Below, piece by piece: positions 31,567 through 44,290 of a stretch of 64,000 nt of DNA (positions are counted from its first letter, which is position 1; each line of letters begins with the position of its first letter). The translations under genes were made by a program, and so were the position numbers. The DNA lies in the NCBI GenBank assembly GCA_037349105.1, contig JAYJMM010000037.1, positions 4,340,001 to 4,404,000 of the forward strand, written 5' to 3'. The notes under the pieces were generated by a model. That model was given only the letters and a program-made list of their open reading frames with translations. It searched no databases and was not told where the DNA came from. This DNA is from Limnomonas spitsbergensis (taxonomy: Eukaryota > Chlorophyta > Chlorophyceae > Chlamydomonadales).

Positions 31567-32640
31567 GAGCGTTTTCACAATATGATGGCATGCCCCGAGT
31601 GAGCTGTGTCTCTGCTAGGAGGCTTATTACTCCCCATACGTGCTCCTCATTGGCCGCTCCCACTGGTTTTTATGTGGATAGCTCCAAGTAGTAGAGCTGA
31701 CCAGTGTTGTCTCGCCCCTCCCTCTAATCAGCTGGAAGCTCCTCCTCGCTTGTGCACGGCAAGTGAAATCACAAAAGATGTGTCAGAACAACCATGCTAC
31801 TTGGGCGGGTGTGCGCAACATCCGAGGATGAGAGCATGTGTGGCGCTGAAGTGAAGACAAGTGTAAGAGGTGAAATGAAAAACGGCGCCGGTTTATGGCC
31901 TCACAACTTGGCAACATATCCAAACATTGTGACCGTCGCACGGTGAGGGTGAAACAAGAAGCTCTACCCCCGAAGGGACTCACCGGGCCACTTGTTCATG
32001 CTTTGTAATACGGCAACGATCTTGGAGACGGGCACAATCCACGACTTGTTTTTGTCCTACAGGGAGCATTTGTTGTGTGAATAGGTGTAACCTGGGTTTT
32101 AAGATGCAATAATGTGGTGCGGTGATGCAGTGACCCGTGTTTAGTGCAAATGACACTACCAGTGTGGTAATGGGCTGATGCGGCTGCATTGTCCGACCCC
32201 GGGGTAGAACAAACAGTTTCGTCCAACCCAACTCTCACACACAGGGTTACACAATGCAGCCGCATCGGCATACTACAACCACACCGAATTTCTGCCGGAT
32301 TTACCAGATTCACAGAATTTCCGGTTTATCTGTATACCCTCATCCAGAAAAGGAACCAATCAACTTTCTAGGATGTAGGATGTGATTGCTCCTGGCCCCC
32401 CCTTGCTGAATGTACTTTGTGGCATCGCATTGGTGCTACTCCAGTCCTCGAGCCGCACCGCATTTGACACTACATTCACGCATTGTGCAGCCCTCCCAGC
32501 CACAGTTGGGGCTCACCCGATCACGGCCAACACACATGCTGATAAGAAGACTCCGCCGCCAGAGTCCCCCAGCCTGGAGATGGCAAGGGATTGGGAGTCA
32601 TAGTCTTGATATATATTATATTCTCCATTAAATGACCAGT
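31567..32640. other. No supported gene
   Basis: Holds a 15-bp inverted repeat (ATGCGGCTGCATTGT at 32178-32192; complement at 32251-32265) but no coding frame that I can support. Confidence 0.45.
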
Positions 32641-32810
32641 GTATTTTTGAGCTAGGTTCAGCTTCATTTCAGCTATTATACTCCGGCCTTCAGCCGGAGA
32701 CCCCATGAGCTGCCGGGGCATGCTGCTTGGGCCTCCGGCCGGAGGCCGGTCAAGGTTTGGGGTCAATAGGGCCCTTGACGGCCGCAGGGCGGTCTGCTAA
32801 TGGTGGTCCG
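32640..32810 (+). repeat. Dispersed repeat family S copy
   Basis: TTCAGCT.ATT, then CGGCCTTCAGCCGGAGACC, GGGGCATGCTGCTTGGGCC, the palindrome CTCCGGCCGGAG and GGCCGGTCAAGG. The same order recurs at 35110-35240, 35355-35440 and 36195-36340. Confidence 0.75.
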
Positions 32811-32827
32811 ACAGTACAGACTTGTGA

Positions 32828-33700
32828 CTAAAAGAAACATTGTTTAATAAACCACCCGCAAATGGAGTCGCCGTAGATGTTCCCAGTTTTTGGGTCTGGG
32901 ACGGTTGTCGAAAGGCATGCATGGGCCAAGTAGCTCTGGCTGATCCCAATCTGAAAATGAATAGCAAGAAAATATAGTCATTTCACCGGCAGTTGATGAA
33001 AAACAAATATATAAGCTTACCGTGGCACTTTCAGCCAGCAAGTAGTACCTCTTGCCCTGATACGAGGCAAAGTCCAGTTTGGGGCTGTATAGGACCCCCT
33101 GCATGGATATCAGGTGATTAGTCATATTGCTGTGCCAGTGAAGCTCGATAAACCTGCGCACTCACCGCCTTGTGCTCCAGCAGCATGACATCCATTTCAG
33201 ATCAAAGAAGATCACTGTGGCGGTGGCTTGGACATGTGTCCGTTCCGAAGATCGCCCTTTCTGAACATACATCTGCATGAGAGAGTGCGCTTGAGAGGAA
33301 TACAGAAATGGGCACCCCACATTTGCTCAAACCTGTAATGTTTTGCCCGGCTGCATTGCAGCTTGTTCCTTGCCATGCGCGTACGTCATGGCGATGCTGC
33401 TAATTAGGTTCACAATGGCACACCTCTGTCCATCAGACTCCAATAGGTGCCCCGTGAACTTCTGCTGAGACGCCGCCTGCTCCGGCGGAATGTCTACAGC
33501 ATGCCACACACGTACAAGGTTGATAGTGCTTCTTCCATACTACCAGTGCAAAAGGACGAGGCAACCACGCACCTGGAACGACCATATGGGATGTCATAAC
33601 CCTAAATCCCTACGGAAGTTTTGAATCCAAGAGAGCATGCTCGAACATGCCAACCTACCGTCATAGTCGTCCTCCCTCTTCCGCTTCACCGCTGTACCTG
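32828..33700 (-). pseudogene. Remnant of a spliced gene, unknown family
   Basis: On the minus strand I can mark exon-like blocks with GT-AG borders: about 33493-33333 (DIPPEQAASQQKFTGHLLE to QPGKTLQ), 33272-33166, 33098-33021 (GVLYSPKLDFASYQGKRYYL) and 32950-32828 (IGISQSYLAHACLSTTVP to a TAG at 32828-32830). An upstream block near 33698-33660 encodes a basic KRKRED motif. The second block does not keep phase with the third: MDVMLLEHKA fits only after a shift next to a stop. Either an indel has broken the gene or my exon choice is wrong there. I do not recognise the protein. Confidence 0.4.
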
Positions 33701-33719
33701 AGGACACCAAAAATCCAAT

Positions 33720-36700
33720 GAGGCTCACAATCTTAGGTCAAATTATTGGGTATTGGGTAAGTATTGGGTCCCGGAGGGTTTCACAACTCAGAACAGCATG
33801 ACACCGACCCCACTCTGCCCGCCCCTATGGCAGTGACCAGCACACACCAACGTGTGGCTGTGGGTTATAACCCACAGTAATTATTGAGTAAAACCCTAGA
33901 GGGATGGCGGCAGCAGGGAGGGGGTGGCGTGAGGCAGAGCCCTAAGGGGGTGCAGGCGGTGCGAGCTCAAGAGTCTCAGGGGGGCTCATAAAGTGCAGCC
34001 TCATGCGCCATGCGGCGCCAGTAGCCGGGCAGTCAGCCCACACCCGAGCGATGGGCCGCAGGTCACAGAAAGCGAGCGCTAGCGAAGGAAGCGAGTATTT
34101 CAATTTGTGTGTGGCCCTGGAATTACAGTTCTGCTACAGTTCAGCTACCTTCTGGCTTCCGAACTAAGGCCCATGCATGGCCAGCCATCTGGTGCATGCA
34201 AGCTGGGAGCATGACACGAGGCGAGCTACGGGCACGGCGCATGGAAGCTCGCGGGAAAGCCGGGTCCAGCCGAGCAAACCCCATGCACATGCACATGCGG
34301 TACGTCAGGATTCATCTGGAATTAAAGGATGGAGGGAGAGCATGCAACATGGAGCCACATCGGAACTCGCAGGAGGGCGGCATGCACGAGGGCAGGCCGG
34401 AAGAGGGGGCTGGCGGCGGCAAGGAGGGGTGGGAGAATTCAAAGGAGATGCAGGCGCGCACGCATGCGCCTCATGGGGCGTGCTCAGGTGGCGCGAAAGC
34501 AAGCAGCAGCGGGACAAAACGGCTGGCATATTGCAGTTCATCTATCCTTCGGCAGGCCCCGTGCGCGCGCGGTCAGCCACACTGGATGGCGCAGGGCAGC
34601 ACATGCATGGAATTCATTTGCCCATGCCGGAGCTCTTGGTAGACCATGTAGGGATAGATGCTTCACCCCCCCCCCCAAAGTAGGGCCTAGGGGCCCCGCA
34701 GAAATGCAGGAACTGGTGGTCCATCCAAACACAGCCCCAAATTGCGGCCAATACTGATGGATTCCTGAAGCCACTCAGCCGCGCGGAGTGGGGAGGGAAG
34801 GCGGATAGGGTGAGTGGAGCACCCACCCCCCCCGTTGCCACTGCAGTCAGTGTGCCACAAACATGCAAAAAACAGCATGCCCTAGCCACATCTAGGGCCT
34901 CCAGCCGGAGGCCTCGGAGTGCAGCTGACATGTTAGGGTAGACCGAAGGGAATGAAATGCAGAGGAAGGCAGGAGGGACAGCCCCAGAGCCCCAAGATGT
35001 GCCCAGAGTGTGTGCCTGATTTTGCCAAGGAAAACATGCAGGGTATAGATTGGGGGGTGGCCCTTTGTGTGTTTCCCCCCTAGGAAAGAAGCAAGCAGGG
35101 CCGAAAGCAGTTTTTTATTAGTGAGGCTCAGCTACTTGATAGCTACACTCCCGTCCTCCAGCCCAAACTGTGGCCAGGCATGCTGCTAGGGCCTTCGGCC
35201 GGTGGTTTCGGGCCTGACTTGCCCTTGGCGGACGCGGGGAGGCCAGCCAAAGGTGGTCTAACTGTGATCAGGAAGGCGGGGGACCACAGCAAGAGGGACC
35301 ATAGCAATAGCTGAAGTATATTTGATGTGCATCCGACCCACGCAGAATATAAGGCTACAGGTCAGCTACACTACATCCCTTCGCTCAGACCTCCAGCTGG
35401 AGGCCCGAAATGCGATCAGGCATGCTGCTTGGGCCTAAGAGCCCACCTCCCCTAGCATGGGCCTAGTTATGTTCAGCTATTTATCAGCTACTTGCCGGCT
35501 CCAGATATGATAGCCCAAGGCTAAGGCTGCATGCTGCCCAAGGCTAAGGCTGCATGCTTGGCTACATAAAAGGCAGGGCATGGGAGGGCACGTGAGCCAC
35601 ATGCATGCACCCATCCACGCTGCTTGGGCCGGTCTAGGTTCGGACCTTCAGCTCGTGGGTTAGGCTGCAGAATGTGGCTTCGTAGCAGAATTACAATTAA
35701 ATTATGAACGAAAAACAGGGGAGGGGGATCAGCTGCCGAAGGTTGCTGCCGCTCCCGTGTCTGGAAAGGCCTTGGGGGTGCTCCTGCCTCAGCACCTCGT
35801 ACCTCCGCTCCTCCGCTGCTGCTTGCACCGCTCTGACATGGTCGCCTCGAGTAGCACGGCGCCGCAGCCGTCGATCCCGGCAACCGGCTCGCGGCCGATT
35901 ACGCCGCCGAGGTCCTCGCTACGCGCTGCCAGCCGCCGCGCTGATGCCCCGATTTGAGCTGCAGCTTGGCCCGCTACACCTCCAGCTGCTGCCGCCTGTC
36001 CTTCTCCACAGCCGTCCGCGTGCCGTCAAGTTGCCTTCTGGGAGCGCGCCTACTCCAAGTCGTCCCGCTCCTGCCAACGCCATCTCTGCATGCAGCGTGT
36101 GGGCTCCAAGACCAGCAATGCTCCCTTGCTCTGGGATACATGCCTTTACCTCGCTACGTGGGAGGCGGATATCGTGCTGGAGCTGTCTCAGCAGTGTTTC
36201 ATTTTTCGTTTCAGCTACATTTCAGCTACAATGTGGCCTCCGGCCGGATGCCCCAGGTGTGGCCAGCCATGCTGCTTGGGCCGCCGGCCGTTGGCCAGTC
36301 CTGCTTTGGTCCCTATCAGGCCTTTGATGGCCAAGGGGCGGCCCGGCGAAGGCGACCTCGGAGCCGAAAAAAGAAACACTGTCTCAGGTATGCCGGACTG
36401 CTGGACAGGATTGGGGGCTGGTCTGGGCTGGCAGGACTGGGAGGCCGAGCTGGGCTGGGCAGGACTGAGGGGCTGGACTGGGAGCCGGGTGAGAACTGTA
36501 TGGTTGGCTGTATGAGAACTAAGTAATGCTGGAGCTGATGCGGGAGTGCTGGCAGGGCTGCGCTGGCTGGATGGGAGGCGGTCGGGTGTCCTGTACAGGA
36601 TTGTGGGGGGCTGGGCCTAGCTGGCTGCATGGGAATGGGAGGCTGACGTTGCGCACTTACGCTTGGGCTGTTGCAGGTTGCTGCCTGGGTCACATATGTA

Positions 36701-37165
36701 TGCTGCACTTGTGGTGAATGGGTGAAGTATAATGGATTAATCATGATGTCAATCCGTCGGGTTCAGAGGAAGCGGCGACTTAAGAGCATTGCGCTCGTAT
36801 AGTGGCTGGTGAGGCAGCACAGCTACTTCAACGGGGGCTTACTAGGGGGAAAAGGCACACCTACTAGGCACCCGTGCTAAGTGCACAGATGCACACACGC
36901 AGGTGTCTGAGGGCCAGATATGGTACACATCTGGTATACAATTGCAGCACGCATACATGCTTTCGCACCCCGTTTGAGCGCGACACATACACACTGCAAA
37001 TTCACTCACGCGCCTTCCTGCCCCCTGTGCGTGCGACATAGCAAGCACACACAGATGTGCCTTTGCGCCCCTTGCACACAACAGGTGCGGTGAGACCTTG
37101 TGATGGCGCACGCCCACTGTGCTGAGCTGACCAAGGAGGTCGCTGCCCTTGGCGGAGGCCAAGCA
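33720..37165. other. Repeat-rich region without a supported gene
   Basis: Contains family S copies at 35110-35240, 35355-35440 and 36195-36340, a C run at 34668-34676 and GGGCTGG-type low complexity at 36410-36500. Open frames of up to about 200 codons (for example 35704-36327 plus) overlap the repeats and look compositional. The last 80 bp before the TIR element read as an Ala/Glu/Lys-rich frame that might be part of a disrupted exon. Confidence 0.45.
35110..36340 (+). repeat. Dispersed repeat family S, three copies
   Basis: Each has paired CAGCTAC motifs, a purine-rich GGCC(T/G)CCGGCC-type block, GGCATGCTGCTTGGGCC or a close variant and, in two of them, a TTGGCC / CCTTTGATGG or CCCTTGGCGG tail. 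They cover about 35110-35240, 35355-35440 and 36195-36340. No coding potential. Degraded relatives lie in cyclase introns 7, 9, 12 and 13. Confidence 0.7.
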
Positions 37166-37184
37166 CGTCGGTAACATGAGGCCG

Positions 37185-37570
37185 CTTGAAATACGCTTGA
37201 ATCAGTGAAATTTCCGTCTGAAACGGGCGCTTGATTCATTCCGGAGTTCAGACGGCCTAACGTCTGAATCAAGCGACTGAAACGAGCGTCTGAATCAGGG
37301 GGTATTCAAGCGCGTCTGGATCAGGCTGAAATCAAGGGTTGTTCAAGCACGTTGAGTCAAGCCGAAATCAAGTGGTGTTCAAGCGCAATTCAAGCGGATT
37401 GGATCAAGCACAATTCAAGCGGTGATCAAACGGTTTGAAACAAGCCATAATCAGGCGTTACTACACAAATCAGACGGCCTGAATCAATCCGGAGTTCAGG
37501 CGGACTATTGCTTGAATCAAGCGAATTTAATCTAGAGGGGTCTTGCAGTTTGGATCAAGCTGTGTTCAAG
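37185..37570. repeat. Subterminal TCAAGCG / CGCTTGA array
   Basis: Over twenty degenerate words such as GAATCAAGCG, TTCAAGCG, GTCTGAATCA and CGTCTGAAAC in both orientations. A few recur at the right end (44940-45022). Confidence 0.85.
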
Positions 37571-38779
37571 CTTTCTTACAAAATCACTCCCTGTGAATCA
37601 ATCCTAAGCATGCACAAGTCAAGTCAAATCAAGAAAAAAATGGGACTAGCCATGTTCACAACGGACGCCAATCTAACAGATTCTTAAGACAGCTAAGAGG
37701 CTAGCGGCATGGCTAACTCCAGAATAAGTCCTCTTCTTCATTGGCATCGTGTACAAAACCTAAGAGGAAAAAATGAAACAAGATGTCAGGAATTTATAAG
37801 AAGATGATGACCTAAAGATCTCTGGTAACATGTCATCACAATTCAGGCGACCAAGACAGCAGATACTTGCCTAGGGCAAAAATCCAGTTGCTTGGAAACC
37901 TCCGGCAAGAGAGCATGCCTGGTCGTTAAAGCAAATGCTTGGCACCCTCTTTGCTAGGCTGCAATGCCCAGTAATGCTAGCTAAATGTGCCAGCATTGAT
38001 TAGGACCCTGCATCACGAGGGGTTTGAAGTTAGCAAATACTCGCATATTTATAGATTTGCAATCAGATTTTAGCCAAAATGGCTGGAAGCTAGAAAACCA
38101 ATCAAGCATCTTCCATGCAAGCATCGACGTACCTTCAAACAACAACCACCATCGGCCAATGCAGGTGTCTTCTTGCAGAGGCTGTTAAGGACAAAAATAC
38201 TCAACTGCCTGCGAAGAGGGGGGGATAGGTGCAGATTGCATATTGAACATTTATTATTCCGAGTTTGGTTGATGGTCTTCTTGCGTGATGACCAAGGCCC
38301 ATGCAACAAAGAACGAAAGCTCTCGCATTCTCGCAATACCTTAATCAGTCCTGCTGCCGTCAGTGCCTGAGAGACAGCATAGTTGATGATGAACCAGGAT
38401 TCTCAAGGAAACCCTTGATGTCCTTTGGCTGATATCCTCTGCGGCATCAGAAGTTGAAGGTCACGTGAGGTAGCAGTCACTCATCAGCCAGGTGGTCTAA
38501 GTCAGGCATACCTGTAGTCAAATTTCGAGTGGGAGGGCAGACCACCTGGCATTTTTAGCATTGATACAAGTCGCGGATATCCTACCTTTCTCGTTTACGT
38601 GTCCTCTGTCGCATCTCCCCCGTCGGTCTGAAGTGAGGTTCACGCAGATCTGAGGGAGAGCATGCGTTCGTCTGCTTTTGCTTCCCCGCCAGCTTCAACA
38701 ACTCCATATTTCACCTGCAATTTAGGATTCAACGTGAAGACAGGCTGCGTGAGGACGAGAGGATTATGCGAGTTTCTTA

Positions 38780-39260
38780 CCGTTGCTCTACGATCTTGAG
38801 ATTTCGGGCGTATCCCGCCCCTGGCAGCTGATGCATGCCTTAACCTTGGGAAATTATATTCAGTTGTCGTCGGGGATCACTTGTCGAAGGTCTGATGTGA
38901 TCATGTGGGGCAGGCTCTGGCGGCACAATTGGCTCCATACCTCGAGCCCACACACCGGTACCGTACACGTTTTTTCGACGGCAAACAAAACATTGACAGC
39001 GTACAGAGATGGGCTCACAAAGACGAACATATCCATTGTTATCTTGCAACCTTGGACCAACGGCCGTGCACCTGTCTTGGTTTTGTCACAGTCAGCATGG
39101 GTGAAATACCAGTGCATGGGGGTAACGACGTCCTCCTATAGAACGGGACGAAGCAGCTGGCAGACCACGAGAAAGTCGACATGGCTGCCGTCGATGAGCT
39201 GGGGCTACCTTTGCAGCCGACAGCCTGGACCAGCCAACGGCATACTGCAACTGTTCTGAT
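38780..39260. other. Unrecognised open frames inside the large TIR element
   Basis: The plus frame 38783-39259 (158 codons) and others on both strands overlap here. None has a recognisable motif. If the element once had a gene, this non-repetitive stretch (37.6-39.3 kb) is the most likely place. Confidence 0.2.
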
Positions 39261-39359
39261 GCATGCCTGGGACTCTAAGATTCTGAGAAATGGGGTGTGG
39301 ACTGTGGACTGTCAGCTTGCAGGAAGTATGGACATGAAATACTTGAAATAACATTGTAC

Positions 39360-39580
39360 ACAGCTTGCAGCAGCCTTACCAGCAGCTGAACCGCTAGTGA
39401 CAGTGATTGCACACAGCATGGAGCAGCCGTACTGGCAGCTGCACTGGTTGTGACAGTGATTTCACACAGCTTGAAGTAGCGCTACCGGCAGCTGCACCGC
39501 TAGTGACAGTGATTGCACAGAGCCTGAAGTAGCGGTCCTGGCAGCTGCACTGCTAGTAACAGTGGTTGCACACGCCCTGA
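39360..39580 (+). repeat. Diverged 53-bp satellite units
   Basis: Four or five degraded units (GTGACAGTGATTGCACACAGC) separated from the main array at 40890-42150 by other repeats. Confidence 0.8.
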
Positions 39581-40269
39581 GGAAGCGGTAACGGCTACAC
39601 AGCTAACAACCCAGAGCCATACTGCAGACAAGCTCGAGCCACAGGCCACCAAGAGAGGACGTCATGTGAAATTGAGTCATGCCGAACCCCGCTCCTTGAC
39701 GTGACGTGACGTACTGAAGCGCGTGCGCTTGGCGCAGTCAGCACCATTGTTGCGTTCCAGGCTTTCAGCCAAAGCTTCTTGATTTATTCAGTTACACCAG
39801 GATGCAGAGCTAACTACCCTGAGCCATACTGCAGACGAGAAGGTGTCATGATGTATGACTGCACCGTGCGTTTGACCGCGCCAACTGTTTTTGTGTTGGG
39901 CACTGGGCACTGGCACTAGGCACTGGGCACTAGGCACTGGGCACTGGCTACCAAGAGAGGATATCATGTGAATGAAGTGAAGAGCGGGCGCTTAGCGCAG
40001 TCAGTCCCGCTGTTGCGTTCCGGGCTTATGGCTAAAGCTTCTTAATTTATACAGTTACACCGGGATGTACAGCTAACTACCGTACCCTGAGTTGCAGCGT
40101 TCCAGGCTGATGGTCAAAGGATGTTCATCGATTTAGTTACACCATAAGTTATTCATTTACACTAGGCTGAAGGGCTAACTACCCTGAGCCATACAGGAAA
40201 TACAGGTGGAGCGCTGCACCCACCTGCTAGGCACAGGAAATACAGGATATACAGGCGATTCCGGTGCAT

Positions 40270-40890
40270 GCCGATGAGCGCATAGCCCGACCGTATCACC
40301 GCAGCTTATTGAGGTCAGCGCTCACGCTCTATTCTATCACGTCCTGTCTAAGCTTGCTGCCCACTGGCCCTAGCTAGTGTGCACCATGCAGCAGGGGTAT
40401 TGGCTGTTCAGCCCGATGAACCTGGGTAAATTAAGAACCCATAGCCCGGCTCCATAACCGCAGCTTAATGCGGTCAGCGCTCCTGCTCTATTCTTTCACT
40501 TCCTGTCTAGGCTTGCTGCCCACTGGCCCTAGCTAGTGTGCAGCATGCTGCAGGGGTATTGGCTGTTCAGCCCGATGAACCTGAGAAAATTGAGAACCCA
40601 TGCCCCGACCGCATCACCGCAGCATATTGTGGTTAGCGCTGTCGCTCTATTCTTTCACTTCCTGTCTAGACTTGCTGCCCACTAGCCCTAGCAATTGCTG
40701 CCCACTGGCCCTAGCTAGGGGTATTGCCCATTCAGCCCGATGAACCTGAGGAAATTAAGAACCCATACCCCGACCGCATCACCACAGCTTATTGCGGTCA
40801 CCGCTCCTTCTCTATTCCTTCACTTCCTGTCTAGGCTTGCTGCCCACTGGCCCTAGCTATTGTGCAGCGTGCTACAGGGGTATTGGCTGA
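40270..40890 (+). repeat. Tandem repeat of about 160 bp, four units
   Basis: Units begin near 40285, 40444, 40602 and 40768 with CATCACCGCAGCTTATTG-like sequence, then TCTATTCTTTCACTTCCTGT, CTTGCTGCCCACTGGCCCTA and GGGGTATTGGCTGTTCAGCC. Confidence 0.93.
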
Positions 40891-42150
40891 AGCAGCGGTA
40901 CCAGCAGTTACACCGCTAGCAACAATGATTGCACACAGCCTGAAGCAGCGGTACTGGCAGTTACACCGCTAGCAAAAGTGATTTTATACAGCCTGATGCA
41001 GCGGTACCGGCAGCTGCGTCGCTAGTGACAGTGATTGCACACAGCCTGAAGCAGCGGTACCGGCAACTGCACCCCTAGTGACAGTGATTGCACACAGCCT
41101 GAAGCAGCGGTACCGGCAGCTGCACCCCTAGTGACAGTGATTGCACACAGCCTGAAGCAGCGGTACCGGCAACTGCACCCCTAGTGACAGTGATTGCACA
41201 CAGCCTGAAGCAGCGGTACCGGCAGTTACACCCCTAGTGACAGTGATTGCACACAGCCTGAAGCAACGGTACCGGCAGCTGCATTGCTAGTGACAGTGAT
41301 TGCACACAGCCTGAAGCAGCGGTACCGGCAACTGCACCCCTAGTGACAGTGATTGCACACAGCCTGAAGCAGAGGTACCGGCAACTGCACCGCTAGTGAC
41401 AGTGATTGCACACAGCCTGAAGCAGCGGTACCGGCAGCTGCACCCCAAGTGACAGTGATTGCACACAGCCTGAAGCAGCGGTACCGGCAACTGCACCGCT
41501 AGTGACAGTGATTGCACACAGCCTGAAGCAGCGGTACCGGCAGCTGCACCCCAAGTGACAGTGATTGCACACAGCCTGAAGCAGCGGTACCGGCAACTGC
41601 ACCGCTGGTGACAGTGATTGCACACAGCCTGAAGCAGCGGTACCGGCAGCTGCATCCCTAGTGACAGTGATTGCACACAGCCTGAAGCAACGGTACCGGC
41701 AACTGCACCCCTAGTGACAGTGATTGCACACAGCCTGAAGCAGCGGTACCGGCAGCTGCACCGCTAGTGACAGTGATTGCACACAGCCTGAAGCAGCGGT
41801 ACCGGCGGCTGCACCCCTAGTGACAGTGATTGCACACAGCCTGAAGCAGCGGTACCGGCACTTGCACCGCTAGTGACAGTGATTGCACACAGCCTGAAGC
41901 AACGGTACCGGCAACTGCACCCCTAGTGACAGTGATTGCACACAGCCTTAAGTAGCGGTACCGGCAGCTGCATCGTTAGAGACAATTATTGCACACAGCT
42001 TTAAGTAGCGGTACCGGCAGCTGCACCGCTAGAGACCATTATTGCACACAGCCTTAAGTAGCGGTGCCGGCAGCTGCACCGCAAATGACAGTGATTGCAC
42101 ACAGCGTGAAGAGGCAGTACCGGCAGCTGCACCGCTAGTGATACGGTAGT
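40890..42150 (+). repeat. 53-bp satellite array, about 23 units
   Basis: Unit: CTGAAGCAGCGGTACCGGC, then AGCTGCACC.CTAGTGACAG and TGATTGCACACAGC. Most central units are almost identical and the edges are diverged. There are no unique spacers, so it is not CRISPR-like. Confidence 0.97.
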
Positions 42151-42429
42151 GAAGGAACATGAACATGAAACAACGCTACCCTAGCTACACCGCTCGTGAA
42201 AGTGATTGAGTATAGAAATAAAGCGGCGCTACCACATTTTTACCGCTAGTGTCAGAGATCAAACAGAAACCGGAAGCGTGACATTCATTGATGGTATTAC
42301 AATTACTGAAAAATAATGACTGTTAAGACATTTGATATGAATCACTTCAGCCCCTATCGTATTCAACCTACCAGCAATATGGCCTGGATACGTTATCTGA
42401 GTTGTAATGGAGGACCTACCACATGTCAC

Positions 42430-44290
42430 CAACAGGCAGTGGGGTGGCAGGGCCAGCAAGCGTTGTTGTCGTTCCGCCGCAGCTATTGTTGCTATGCTGC
42501 TGCACGCCGAGCGTTTTGAACTTGGCCACCTAGTGCTGAGCCAGCAGTGCCATCCCCGACTGGCAGCAGGGGGGCAAGGCCAGCGAGCGCCATTGTTGCT
42601 GCCGCCGCGGCTAGTTGCTGTGCTGCAGCACGCTGAGCGTTTCGAGCAGGGCCAGCAAGGGCTGCTGTTTCTGCCGCTGCCGCCAAAGCGGCTTGTGTCG
42701 CCGGTACTGCCGCACACCGAGCGCTTGGTACACTGGAAGGAATGAAAGGGAGCATGTCATGCACAAAACAGCAATGTTTATGTTAGGATGCTTCAGCTTT
42801 CCTGGCTTTTGTCCAGCAGAGCCGTAAGTAGTAAAATCTAATGCTTTGGGCACCGGCCATAGGCCGCGCAAGATATGGTCCTCATCAGCGTAATGCTGGC
42901 CGCCCTGCAACCCATGATCAGTCCGATTCTCCCTAAAATAAGCTAAAATGCTCAGAAATCAAGATAGTCACCTGTTGTTTTTCTGCACCTCATAATGCGC
43001 TTCCCTCATGAGCCAGTCTCCCTGGAAAGAGCGCAGCACCCACTTGCAGGGCACAGTCCATACGGGCAAGCGCTGTGCATGCAGGTGGGGTACGACACCC
43101 ATTGGAACGGCACGGTAATACGGGCGGCGCTGTGCATGCCCATGGGGTGATGGGCACTAGACCAATCCGCAGGATGGCGAGGCATACGGACGGCGCTGCC
43201 CATCGGGCGGGCCGCTGTGCATGCGCATGAGGTGATAGGGTGCTACGGATTCAAGTATCGGTAGGGATCTGTGCAAACAGGCCGGCGATAGGCATACCGG
43301 GAAGTGCTAGTATACGTGCAGGGAGCTGCTCATGCTCAAGAGAAATGTGCATGTTAGAAGTGCGATGTGCATGCGGGCAAAGCGCTGCACACGACTAGGG
43401 CCAGCAAGCGCTGCTGTTGCTACCGCCGCAGCAACTGCTGCTATGCTGCTGCACGCCGAGCATTTTGAACTTGGCCACCTAGTGCTGAGCCAGCAGTGCC
43501 ATCCCAGACTGGCAGCAGGGGGGCAAGGCCAGCAAGCGCTGTTATTGCCGCCGCCGCGGCTAGTAGCTGTGCTGCAGCACGCTGAGCGTTTCGAGCAGGG
43601 CCAGCAAGGGCTGCTGTTTCTGCCACTGCCGCCAAAGCGGCTTGTGTCGCCGGTACTGCCGCACACCGAGCGCTTGGTACACTGGAAAGAATGTAAGGGA
43701 GCATGTCATGCACAAAACAGCAATGTTTATGTTAGGATGCTTCAGCTTTCGTCCGGCAGAGCCTTAGGTAGTAAAATCTTATGCTTGGGGCACCGGCCAT
43801 GGGCCCCGCAAGATATGGTCCTCATCAGCGTAATGCTGGCCGCCCTGCCACCCATGAACAGTCTGATTCTCCCTAAAATAAACTTAAATGCTCAGAAATC
43901 AAGAAAGTCACTTGTTGTTTTTCTGCACCTCATAATGCGCTTCCCTCATGAGCCAGTCTCCCTGGAAAGAGCGGGTGGGGCACTACACCCATCGGAACGG
44001 CACGGTAATACGGGCGGGCGCTGTGCACAGTAAATAATGCGGGCGGGCAATGCAGGTGGTGAGGGCACTAGACCAATCTGCAGGATGGCGAGGCATATGG
44101 ACGGCGCTGCCCATCAGGCGGGGCGCTGAGCATGTGCATGAGGTGATGGGGTGCTACGGATTCAATGATCGGTAGGGCACTGCAAACAGGCCGGCGATAG
44201 GCGTACCAGGACGTGCTAGTATACGTGCAGGGCGCTGCTCATGCTCGGGGGAAATGTGCTTGCTAGAAGTGCGATGTGCATGCGGGCGCG
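42430..44290 (+). repeat. Tandem duplication of about 0.95 kb
   Basis: 42430-43385 is repeated at about 43386-44290. Shared landmarks: CTGCTGCACGCCGAGC, GGCCACCTAGTGCTGAGCC, GCGCTTGGTACACTGGAA, CTTCCCTCATGAGCCAGTC. Small indels distinguish the copies. The 90-150 codon frames on either strand are mirrored in both copies and are not supported as genes. Confidence 0.9.

Noticed and set aside
35704..36526. Plus-strand frames of 190-207 codons
   Set aside because: They overlap a family S repeat and GGGCTGG low-complexity sequence, have several alternative open frames, and show no motif.
40890..42150. CRISPR array
   Set aside because: Contiguous 53-bp satellite units with no unique spacers, in a eukaryotic genome.
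42259..43713. Paired minus-strand Ser/Ala-rich frames (90-152 codons)
   Set aside because: They occur twice only because the region is tandemly duplicated. Both strands are open and no motif is present.
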